64,000 nucleotides of DNA from Streptomyces sp. H27-H5. Lineage in GTDB: Bacteria; Actinomycetota; Actinomycetes; Streptomycetales; Streptomycetaceae. The position numbers and the translations under genes are program-made. The DNA lies in the NCBI RefSeq assembly GCF_026627505.1, contig NZ_JAPNLK010000016.1:1-64000 (forward strand), in the 5' to 3' direction. The notes beneath the pieces were generated by a model. That model ran no database searches, was not told the DNA's origin, and saw only the letters and a list, made by a program, of their open reading frames with translations. This document shows, piece by piece, positions 21,470-29,083 of the stretch (position 1 is the first letter of the stretch; the number at the start of each line of letters is the position of its first letter).

Positions 21470-23356
21470 ATGTCCGAGCAGCAGGTCGAGACAGAGAAAA
21501 CCGCCGCGCCACCGGCTCCTCCGGAGTTCACGTACACCTGGGGTCGGCACAACGAGACCATGGAGGCGCTGTCGCTCGGGCAGATGGCGCACCGCGTTCC
21601 CTCCGCCCTCCGGCAGACCGCACGACTCGCCCTCGCCGTCAACCGCGCCGCCTTCCACGTGCTGATCGCCGCCCAGGTCCTGGGCGGGATCTGCACGGCG
21701 GCCGCCCTCGCGGCGGTCTCCCGCGCGATGGTGCCGCTCCTGGCGGGCGACGGCGTCCGGGATCGGATCACGGAGGCGTTCTGGCCCCTGGTCGTCGCCG
21801 CGGCGATGACCGCGCTCGGCGCGCTGGCCTCGCTCGCCTCCGGCAGCGCGGCCCGTCGTCTCAACCCCGGCATGGCCACCCTCGCCGACCTCGCGATGGT
21901 CGACGCGCACATGGACGTCGAGCTCGCCGCCTACGACGCTCCGGACTTCACCGAGCGCTCGGAGGCCGCCGAGACCGGATCCGCCCGCTCCGCCATGCTC
22001 CTCCAGGATGCCCTCGGGTTCACCGGTGGCCTGATCGACATGGTCGCCGTGGCGTCGGTGCTCGCCGTGGTCCATCCCGTCCTGCTGCCGCTGCTCCTGC
22101 TGTCGGTGGTGCCCCGCGGGCTCGGATCGGTGTACGCCGCCCGCCTCGACTACCGCCTCCACAACCAGACGATCGCCTCCCGCAACATCAAGCACATGAT
22201 GCGCTGGCACCTCACCACCCCGAAGCTCGCCGACGAGCTGCGCGGCAACGGCATGCGGCCGTACGCCCACCACTGGTACGCGGCCGTCTGTGAGCGGATC
22301 GACTCCAGGATGGTCGGTTCGGCGCCCCGCTACCTCGTGGTCCACCTGATCGCCGCCACGGCTTCCGGTGTCTTCGTCGTGGCGACCTACGGGGCGCTGG
22401 CCGGGCTCGTCGTCGGCGGGTACATGGCCCTCGCGGCCGCCGGCACGGCGATCGTGGCCATGCGGACGTCCACCGCGGCCCTCTCGCAGCTCGTCGTCTA
22501 CGGGGCGGCCATGTTCCAGCACGCGCTCTACCTCGGTGACTACACCGCCTTCGTCGAGGAGGCCGCCGAGAAGTCCGGGCCGCGCGGGCCACAGGTGATG
22601 GAGGCCGCGCCGGAGAAGATCCGGCTGGAGGAGGCCGGTTACACCTACCCCGGCAAGGACAGCCCGGCGCTCGGGCCGATCTCCCTCACCCTGTCGCGGG
22701 GCGAGGTGGTCGCCGTGATCGGGGAGAACGGTGCGGGCAAGTCCACGCTGATCCGGCTGCTGACCTCACTGACGGCCCCGACCTCCGGCACCGTCGCCTG
22801 GGACGGCGTGCCGACCTCCGACGCCGACCAGCGCACCGCCTGGCAACACGTCGGCCTCGTCACCCAGTCGTACGGGCACTGGCCGTTCTCCGCGCGGGAG
22901 AACATCACGCTCGGCCGGCCCGACCCGCGCGGCGAGCGGGCCGTCTGGGACGCCCTGGACGCCGTGGGCATGCGGACGGCCGTCGAGGAGTTCCCGAACG
23001 GTCTGGACACCCTTTTGGCCCGCTCGTTCTGGGGCGGCCACGAGCCCTCCGGCGGTCAGTGGCAACGTCTGGCGTGTGGGCGGGCGTTCCACAGGAGGCC
23101 GGGCCTGCTGGTCATGGACGAGCCGACGAGCGCGATGGATCCGCGCGGGGAGCACATGGTGTTCTCGGGCCTGCGGGAGATGAAGCAGGACCGGATCACG
23201 GTGATCGTCACCCACCGGTTGGAGAACTGCCGGCTGGCGGACCGCATCGTCGTCCTGGACGGCGGCCGGATCGTGGAACAGGGTTCCTTCGACGAGCTCG
23301 CGAACCTGGAAGGGGGCCGGTTCAACGAGTTGTACGCGCTCTCCCTGGACCGCTGA
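21470..23356 (+). CDS. ABC exporter half-transporter (fused permease and ATPase)
   Basis: 628-residue type IV ABC protein. An N-terminal cytosolic lead of about 60 residues precedes a six-helix membrane domain (about 60-360). The ATPase follows, with Walker A GENGAGKST (about 417-425), a Q-loop (VTQSYGHWP), the signature PSGGQWQR (about 526-533), Walker B LLVMDEPT (about 545) and the switch His in VTHRLENC. Relatives export peptides and lipids, and many lie in ribosomally synthesised peptide clusters. No precursor peptide or modifying enzyme is seen here, so the cargo is unknown. Half-transporters act as dimers. It converges on an ArsR gene, separated by a hairpin terminator. Confidence 0.9.
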   Translation: MSEQQVETEKTAAPPAPPEFTYTWGRHNETMEALSLGQMAHRVPSALRQTARLALAVNRAAFHVLIAAQVLGGICTAAALAAVSRAMVPLLAGDGVRDRITEAFWPLVVAAAMTALGALASLASGSAARRLNPGMATLADLAMVDAHMDVELAAYDAPDFTERSEAAETGSARSAMLLQDALGFTGGLIDMVAVASVLAVVHPVLLPLLLLSVVPRGLGSVYAARLDYRLHNQTIASRNIKHMMRWHLTTPKLADELRGNGMRPYAHHWYAAVCERIDSRMVGSAPRYLVVHLIAATASGVFVVATYGALAGLVVGGYMALAAAGTAIVAMRTSTAALSQLVVYGAAMFQHALYLGDYTAFVEEAAEKSGPRGPQVMEAAPEKIRLEEAGYTYPGKDSPALGPISLTLSRGEVVAVIGENGAGKSTLIRLLTSLTAPTSGTVAWDGVPTSDADQRTAWQHVGLVTQSYGHWPFSARENITLGRPDPRGERAVWDALDAVGMRTAVEEFPNGLDTLLARSFWGGHEPSGGQWQRLACGRAFHRRPGLLVMDEPTSAMDPRGEHMVFSGLREMKQDRITVIVTHRLENCRLADRIVVLDGGRIVEQGSFDELANLEGGRFNELYALSLDR

Positions 23357-23401
23357 CATCGTGAGGTCTCGCTCCGGGGTCCGCGAGGCGGGAGCCTGAC
23401 G

Positions 23402-23449
23402 CCGCCCGTGTTCCGAGCCGCCACGGTGCGGCGGACGGAGCACGGGCGG
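23402..23449. terminator. bidirectional hairpin terminator
   Basis: Long imperfect inverted repeat. Left arm 23402-23421 (starting CCGCCCGTG) pairs with the right arm ending CACGGGCGG at 23449, with small bulges and a 7-nt loop. It lies between the convergent ABC exporter and ArsR genes. Confidence 0.75.
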
Positions 23450-23477
23450 TACCCCTTCCTCGCCCTCGCCCGGCCGG

Positions 23478-23858
23478 TCAGGGGCGGCCGGTGTCCGCGA
23501 CCGCTCCCGCCCGGCTTGGCTCCGGTGTCGACTGCCTCAGTTCGGCGAGGAGTTCGCTCTGGCCCACCAGCAGCTCGGTCAGGATGCGGCGCGCCGCGCG
23601 GAGGAGTTCGGCGACGTCACCGCCGGCCAGGGCGTAGCTGACGGTGGACCCGTCGCGAATGGAGACGACGATGCCCGAGCGACGCAGGACGCCGAGTTGT
23701 TGGGAGAGGTTGGAGGCCTCTATGTCGATCTCGGCCAGGAGTTCGCGTACGGGCATCGGTCCGCTCTGCAGGAGTTCGAGGACGCGGATACGGACGGGGT
23801 GCCCGAGCATCCGGAAGAACTCGGCCTTCGCCTGGTACAGAGGGACCTGCATTCCCAC
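23478..23858 (-). CDS. ArsR/SmtB-family transcriptional regulator
   Basis: 126-residue winged-helix repressor-type protein. HTH at residues about 30-80: FFRMLGHPVRIRVLELLQSG, ELLAEIDIEASNLSQQLGVLRRSGIV (recognition helix SNLSQQLGVLR) and a wing RDGSTVSYAL. No Cys metal site is present in the recognition helix (no ELCVCDL motif), so classical arsenite or zinc sensing is not supported. A C-terminal helix (ILTELLVGQSELLAEL) likely dimerises. The GTG at 23858 follows AGGAG by 5 nt; the ATG at 23852 is an alternative. The target may be the convergent exporter or a gene elsewhere. Confidence 0.85.
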   Translation of the reverse strand: MGMQVPLYQAKAEFFRMLGHPVRIRVLELLQSGPMPVRELLAEIDIEASNLSQQLGVLRRSGIVVSIRDGSTVSYALAGGDVAELLRAARRILTELLVGQSELLAELRQSTPEPSRAGAVADTGRP

Positions 23859-24026
23859 GAATGCTCCTGCTGTCGAGGGGACATGAGGGCGGCCGGCGGT
23901 GCGACCCGCCGGTCTCCAGCCTTCCGCCCGGCGGGCCCACGCGCGCCACGTATGAACGGTTTCGGATGTGCCGAGTTGAAGACTTCTTCAACTCGTCGGC
24001 ATGCGTGGGCCCTTGAACATCGCGGT

Positions 24027-24401
24027 CTAGAGCTCCAGCGCTTCCTCGATGCGCTTGAGCTGGTGGCGGGCCATGGCCAGGTTGGAGTTGCGCTTGTCGA
24101 GGACGACGTACAGGAACAGACCGGTGGTCCCGCGGCCCTTCAGCAGCCGGATCAGGTGGTACTGGCTGCCGAGGGTGATGAGCAGGTCCTCGATGTCGTC
24201 CTGTAAACCCAGCATCTCCATGGTGCGGTTCTTCGCACGGATGACGTCCGTGTTGCCGGCGGCGGCGACCAACAGGTCAAGGTCCTTCCCGCCGCCCAGT
24301 GTTCCCAGAGCCATGCCGCTGGTGTAGTCGACCAGCGCGACACCCAGCGCACCCTCGATCGAGGCCATCGTCTCCTTCAAGGAGACTTCCACATTCGCCA
24401 T
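24027..24401 (-). CDS. roadblock/LC7-domain protein
   Basis: 124 residues forming one roadblock/LC7 fold: the SIEGALGVALVDYTSGMALG hairpin, the acidic KDLDLLVAAAGNTDVIRA helix, GLQDDIEDLLITLGSQYHLIRLL, and FLYVVLDKRNSNLAMARHQLKRIEEAL. In actinobacteria, roadblock proteins (MglB/CvnB-like) regulate small GTPases or serve in conservon signalling. This one is not next to a Cvn kinase or GTPase, so its partner is elsewhere. The ATG at 24401 follows GGGAG by about 9 nt. It is monocistronic. Confidence 0.85.
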   Translation of the reverse strand: MANVEVSLKETMASIEGALGVALVDYTSGMALGTLGGGKDLDLLVAAAGNTDVIRAKNRTMEMLGLQDDIEDLLITLGSQYHLIRLLKGRGTTGLFLYVVLDKRNSNLAMARHQLKRIEEALEL

Positions 24402-24570
24402 CGTCGCCCACTCCCTCACTGCTCTTCGCCGATGCGTCGACGCCCGGCACCCCCGTGGTCGCCCACCGCGGATCCGGGCCGTTTGCGCTCACCACGCTAG
24501 TGATCGTTCGCGGCGACGGGAGCGGAACGGAGCGTTTGGCGCGATTTCCCCCTTCACCCCGGTCCGCGGT

Positions 24571-25290
24571 TCAGCGCAGACCGATGGTGAACGAGGCGCG
24601 GTAGCCGGCCCCGTCGGCGACCGGGCCGAGCGTCAGGAGCTTTCCCTTGGCCGCGAAGCGGTCGTCACGGGTGTTGGGGTGGCCCGGGGCCTTGCGGCGG
24701 GAGTACGGGTCGCGCCGGTACACCTGCCGCAACAGGTCCTCGGGCAGGAACAGTTGAGTGGCGGCCTCCGTGCGCGCGTCGGGGTGCACCTTGACGTGGA
24801 CGTGCGGGGCGATGTGCGCGTACCAGCCGGGCACGATCGTCCGGAAGGACACCTTGCCGGAGGCGTCAGTGCGCTGGGTGCCGCGCAGGAACGTGGCCCC
24901 GTCGGCCGAGTACTTCCCGAGGGCGTCGGCCTGCCAGACGTCCACGGCGATGCCGGTTAGGGGCCTGCATCCCCGCGCCGCGTGCACCACGGTCAGGTCC
25001 AGGTGCAGCGGCACGCCCCCGCGGTCCTCCACGATGTCCGAGCGGACCCGCGCGTCGGCCACGTAGTAGGGGCCTTCGCCGGACTCCGGCGACAGGACGC
25101 AGGCGGGAACGGCCGCGGGCGCGGTGGCCGTGCCCACCGAGGCGGTGACCGGTACGGCCGTGACCCGGTCGGGCGACCCGGCCTTCGGCGTGCCGCCGGC
25201 ACAGCCCGACGCGAGGGCCGCGACGCCGGCCGAACCGGCGGCCCGCAGGACCGCGCGACGGCTCGTCGAGGAAGGGTCGGAATCGGCCAT
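24571..25290 (-). CDS. intradiol dioxygenase-like Tat lipoprotein
   Basis: 239-residue protein with a twin-arginine signal and lipobox (SRRAVLRAAGSAGVAALASGC, Cys at about 30), predicting export folded and lipid-anchored outside the membrane. The mature domain (about 65-235) is a protocatechuate/catechol intradiol dioxygenase fold: EGPYYV, the partner Tyr in IVPGWYAHI (about 160), and the non-haem Fe His pair HVHVKVHP (about 168-173). Extracellular intradiol enzymes of this type are common in actinobacteria and may attack lignin-derived or secreted catechols. The LFLPEDLL and KLLTLGPV regions match that subgroup. The Fe(III)-binding assignment comes from family knowledge. Confidence 0.85.
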   Translation of the reverse strand: MADSDPSSTSRRAVLRAAGSAGVAALASGCAGGTPKAGSPDRVTAVPVTASVGTATAPAAVPACVLSPESGEGPYYVADARVRSDIVEDRGGVPLHLDLTVVHAARGCRPLTGIAVDVWQADALGKYSADGATFLRGTQRTDASGKVSFRTIVPGWYAHIAPHVHVKVHPDARTEAATQLFLPEDLLRQVYRRDPYSRRKAPGHPNTRDDRFAAKGKLLTLGPVADGAGYRASFTIGLR

Positions 25291-25541
25291 GGGACACCCC
25301 CGGGACGTCACGGCGTCGTGGACGGCTCCACCCTGCCCCACCCCCGGCCCCGGCTCCCCCCGCCCCACTCGAAGAGCCACCCATACGCTGCACCGGCCCG
25401 CGCGGGACTGCGCCGTGCGGGTGACATCCCTACGGCTGCTCGGCCTGCTGCGGTGAGTGGTGCTCCGGGAAGAGGTGGTGCGCCGTGCGGGGCCGGGCGC
25501 ACCCGTTCCATCGGTCGGTTGGATGCGGTCGGGAAGTTCGA

Positions 25542-26933
25542 TCACGCGGTGTACCTGCCCCGGGTGTGGCCGTTCACCGCGCTCAGATGGGTGGTCCGGG
25601 GTGCGGTGATCGCGACGACGGCCATGTCGTCGTGGGCGCCGTCGCGCAGCCACTGGGAGGCGAGCATCTGGACGCGTTCGACGACGGCTTCGGCGGGCAT
25701 GCCGGCGCATTCCGACAGGGCTCGCTTCAGGCGCTCGTCACCGAACAGTTCGTCGCCCGGCGGCCCTCCGCGGGCCTCGGTGAATCCGTCGGTGTACAGC
25801 AGGCAGGTCTCGCCGGGGTTCAGAACGACCTCGACGGTGTGTGCCTCGATCGCACACGTCTCCGAGGACCACCAGTGAGGCTTCGCCCTCGCTGCTGCCG
25901 GGGTGGATGTCGTAGAAGTCGCCTCCCACCCGCTCACTGGCGCCGGCGGGCCGGTAGCCGCCGGCGAACTCCACCCCGTGGAGCTGCCGCAGCCGGGGAG
26001 GCAGCAGGTCGCGCATCAGGGTCCGGGTTATGGCGCTCTGCTCGCTGTAGAGCCGGGAGGCGGACAGGGCGGCGCCGGCCCGGGCCGCGAACAGCCGGGC
26101 GAACACCTCTTCGTTCTCGCTGAACTCGGCGCGGTCCGTGCCGCGGAGCAGGACCATGGCCCCGGCGGACACGCCGTGGCCGGGCAGGGGGGTGACGACG
26201 GCCGATCGGATCGGCCCGGTGAATCCGGACGGCAGGATCCAGTCGGGCAGGGTCGCGGGATCGATCCAGCGCGAGGGTACGGGCGGGAAGCCCTGCAGCG
26301 CCTCGCTGAGACCCGGGACCTGCTTGGGATCCGCCACGACCAGGGTGCGGGTGACGTCCTGGCCGGCGACGGCGTGGGCGATGGGCAGTCTGCGACCGGA
26401 CGTCGGGGTGACCACGATCGCCACGTCCGCGAGGTACTCGGCGGCCAACTGCGCCGTCGCGTCCATGCACCTGTCGGAATTGAGCGAGGCCAGCAGGATG
26501 TTGGACGCCTCCGCGAGGAACCTGGTGCGTTCCCGTTCCGTGGCGAGGGCCTCTTCGGCGAGCCGCCGGTCCGTGTCGTCGACGAGCCACCACACCACGA
26601 GTTCGTCGTGACCCCGGGTCGCGTGGGCCTCGTAGCTCTGCGCCGAGATCCGCCCCGAGACGGACGGGAGGACCGAGACCTCCGAGGAGCCTCGGGTCGG
26701 GAGTCGGGTGTGGGCGATCAACTCCTCGTGGCCCCTGGCCAGCCAGGCGGGGACCACGTCGGCATGCTCGCCCCGGGCAATGCACCCTCCAGCAGGAGGG
26801 TGGCCGCGGAGTTGGCCTCCACGACGGTGCCGGCCTCGTCGGCCACGATCACGGGATAGGGGGCCAGGGCCCAGAGGTCGGATGGGGGGCGCCGTCGGGT
26901 CCTCGTGACGGAGATTCCCTCGGTAGAGGCCAT
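25542..26933 (-). pseudogene. PAS-GAF-SpoIIE (PP2C) phosphatase, frameshifted and internally deleted
   Basis: The remains of a partner-switching phosphatase run across three minus-strand frames. Frame 1 (from 26933 to about 26775) holds a PAS start, APYPVIVADEAGTVVEANSAA. A one-base shift near 26775 moves to frame 2, with the PAS end, a coiled coil, a GAF domain and the SpoIIE start VGGDFYDIHPG, ending at VVLGDVC. At about 25865 the frame changes again and skips roughly 80 residues of the PP2C core, resuming in EVVLNPGETCLLYTDGF through HDDMAVVAI. Missing core residues mean no phosphatase activity even if the shifts were corrected. Confidence 0.85.
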
Positions 26934-26984
26934 GAAGGGGGGCCCGCCTACGGCGACCCTCACCACCTTCCCGCTCGACGAAAA

Positions 26985-27242
26985 ATGCTTGCCTTCAGGC
27001 AACCATCCCGCAGCCGCGTGTCCCACAGCAACCCGCGCCCGGACGTCCCCCGTTCGAGGGAACGCCTCCGTTCCGCCGTTCTGCACGCCTTGCTCGACGC
27101 CCACACGGCCCATGAGAGGGCGGGGACGGTGCTCGTCCTGGCCGGCCCCCTGCACGTGTCGGTCCGCCGCCTGTTCGAAGTCACCGGAACGGGGCCGGCA
27201 TTGCGCATGGCCGACAGCCTGGAGGCGGCGATCACGTGGTGA
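26985..27242 (+). pseudogene. truncated STAS anti-anti-sigma-like protein
   Basis: 85-residue frame. Residues 35-85 read like the second half of a STAS domain: LLDAHTAHERAGTVLVLAGP, then LHVSVRRLFEVTGTGPALRM. The first half, including the phosphorylatable Ser strand, is missing and replaced by Arg/Ser-rich sequence without homology. It ends TGGTGA, overlapping the GTG of the kinase-like gene, as in intact STAS-RsbW operons. Probably a non-functional remnant of the antagonist of the adjacent anti-sigma-type kinase. Confidence 0.6.
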
Positions 27243-27596
27243 ACGCCACCGCAGCGGCCGCCCGCGCCGTCGTCCGCGAACTGTTGGGGGTACGCGGGCA
27301 TCGGCCTGGACAGCGTCACGGCCGCGGACGCACTCCTGGTGGCCTCCGAACTCGTCACCAACGCGATCCGCCACGGTGGCGGACTCACCGCCTTCCACAC
27401 CGAGCTCACCGATCACGGACTGCGGCTCGCCGTCGGCGACCCGAGCCCCCGCCCGCCCGTCACTCGGCCCCGTACCGGCGAGCCGGGCCGGGCGGGCGGG
27501 TACGGATGGCCGCTCGTTCGTCGCCTGTCCGCGCAGGTCGACGTCCGCACGCACCCGCACGGCAAGACGATCACCGCGGTGCTGCGGCTCGTCTGA
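27239..27596 (+). pseudogene. RsbW-like ATP-binding (anti-sigma) protein with frameshift
   Basis: Begins with GTG at 27239 (or 27236) overlapping the STAS stop. It reads VNATAAAARAVVRELL up to the G5 run at 27286-27290. From there the next frame continues YAGIGLDSVTAADALLVASELVTNAIRHGG, then FHTELTDHGLRLAVGD and GGYGWPLVRRLSAQVDV to the stop. The N-box ELVTNAIRHG and G-box are those of HATPase_c_2 serine kinases. Removing one G from the run restores one open frame of about 118 residues. This is either a real frameshift or a homopolymer read error. Confidence 0.8.
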
Positions 27597-27694
27597 GGTG
27601 CTTCCGAGTCGCTTCCACCGAAGTCCCTCCCCGTTTCTTCCACCGCGACGGTCGCTCGCGCCGCGTTGTCAGCCGCGCGTGGCACACTCCGGCC

Positions 27695-28492
27695 ATGTCG
27701 CTCGCTGATCTCACTCTCCCCGCATGGCGGTCCTTCGACCTGCCCACCGCTCGCCGTGTGGCCCACGAGGCCGCCGCACTGGTGAACGGCCGGGTGACGC
27801 TCGTCGAGACGACGACGCACCTCGGCGCCCCGCACCACCGGGTCCGGATCAAGTGGAGCGGGCAGGAGTTCGCCCTGATACCCGGCGGATCGGTGTCCCT
27901 GGGCTTCGACCTCGACACCTGGCGGCCGACACCGGCCCAGGCCGCCGACTACGCCCGGAGCCTGGAGCAGGGCTACGGTCACGGAGCCGATCTGCGGAGC
28001 CACCTCGCGCGGGTACTCAGTCCACGACGGACGGTTCGGGTGGCCACGCTGCTCATGGCCGTGGAGGACGAGGACCTCACCGAGCCCCCAGCAGACATGC
28101 CGGCCGTCCTCGCGGATCGCGGCCTGCGCATGCCGAGCCCCGACGAGTGGGAACACGCCTGTGGCGCCGGGGCCGACACCCTCTTCCGGTGGGGTGACGA
28201 GGTCCCTCTCGACCGCATCCCCTACGGTGACGACACCGGCCCCCAGAACCAACCGAACGCCTTCGGGCTGCGCATCGCCTACGACACCTACCGCACGGAA
28301 CTGAGCAGCGACGTCACGGCGGTCCACGGCGGCGACGGGGGCGAGTCGGTCTGCGGCGGCTACGGAAGCATGCAGGCCTGGCTCCCCCTGGCCACGGCGA
28401 ACCGGAACCCCTTCATGGCCGAGTTCGTGCACGGACCGGAGGGCGAGGGCCTCTTCGAGGACTTCTCCACCCGACCGGTCCTCGCTCTCTGA
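27695..28492 (+). CDS. FGE-sulfatase-like domain protein
   Basis: 265-residue protein. The second half resembles the formylglycine-generating-enzyme/sulfatase-modifying fold: LADRGLRMPSPDEWEHACGAGADTLFRWGDEVP (about residues 145-178) and QNQPNAFGLRIAYDTYRTEL (about 185-205). The Cys in EHACGAG and another in VCGGYGS are present, but I cannot confirm the paired catalytic cysteines of a true FGE. The N-terminal 140 residues are a separate unrecognised domain with FALIPGGSVSLGFDL, also FGE-like in flavour. It is monocistronic, divergent in orientation from the small helical protein downstream. Function uncertain. Confidence 0.7.
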   Translation: MSLADLTLPAWRSFDLPTARRVAHEAAALVNGRVTLVETTTHLGAPHHRVRIKWSGQEFALIPGGSVSLGFDLDTWRPTPAQAADYARSLEQGYGHGADLRSHLARVLSPRRTVRVATLLMAVEDEDLTEPPADMPAVLADRGLRMPSPDEWEHACGAGADTLFRWGDEVPLDRIPYGDDTGPQNQPNAFGLRIAYDTYRTELSSDVTAVHGGDGGESVCGGYGSMQAWLPLATANRNPFMAEFVHGPEGEGLFEDFSTRPVLAL

Positions 28493-28587
28493 ACCACCGT
28501 CGACCCGCTCCGCTCCGCGGTCGCGGCCCTCACCGGGACGGGTGCCCGTGAGGACCGCGACGGGGCCGCCGGCGGTCCGGTGGGCGG

Positions 28588-28938
28588 CTACGGGGCGGTG
28601 GCCGCCGCGGGGGCCTCGTCGAGTTCCCAGGCGTGGCGCTTGAACTCGCGCGCGAAGTCGGTGTGGTCCTCCCACTGGCGGGCGATGCCGCGCAGCACGT
28701 CCCAGTGGTGCTCGACCGCCTGGTCGATGACGCGGCGGACCGCGGGGTCCGCCGCGTCCCGCTGCCCGATGAGCGTCTTGGCCACGGATGCCTCCAGTGC
28801 CGCGTTGCGCAGCGCGCGCAGGGCGCGGGAGGTGTCGTCCATGGCGAAACCGTTGTCGCTGCCCGTCTCCTCGGCGAAGAGCGGGGTCAGCCGCGCCTCG
28901 ATGAATGCGGTGATCCGCTCGAAGTAACGTACGTCCAT
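28588..28938 (-). CDS. conserved hypothetical helical protein (116 aa)
   Basis: Soluble, mostly helical protein: RYFERITAFIEARLTPLFAEETG, then RALRALRNAALEASVAKTLIGQRDAADPAVRRVIDQAVEHHWDVLRGIARQWEDH, ending in an Ala/Pro tail. No cysteines, motif or membrane segment. The ATG at 28938 has GGAG six bases upstream; an in-frame ATG at 28950 with AGGA is possible. The family is unrecognised. It precedes the large receptor-like gene on the same DNA region but in a separate unit. Confidence 0.65.
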   Translation of the reverse strand: MDVRYFERITAFIEARLTPLFAEETGSDNGFAMDDTSRALRALRNAALEASVAKTLIGQRDAADPAVRRVIDQAVEHHWDVLRGIARQWEDHTDFAREFKRHAWELDEAPAAATAP

Positions 28939-29083
28939 CGGGGGCTCCATCTCGGTCGTCCTGGGGTGTCGTGTCGCTGGTGCGGGGCGAGCGGGAGGGC
29001 TCGCCCCGGCGATCACTATCCCGCAGCCCGGACCGCCCTCCTGACCTGGGGGTCTGCCGGGTGCCTCGCGGACGGTGGGAGGG

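Noticed and set aside
21470-23356. lanthipeptide or lasso-peptide gene cluster around the ABC exporter
   Set aside because: No precursor peptide, LanM/LanC, cyclase or protease is present on either side.
24027-24401. conservon (cvn) operon
   Set aside because: Only a roadblock-domain protein is present; no kinase, DUF742 or GTPase genes flank it.
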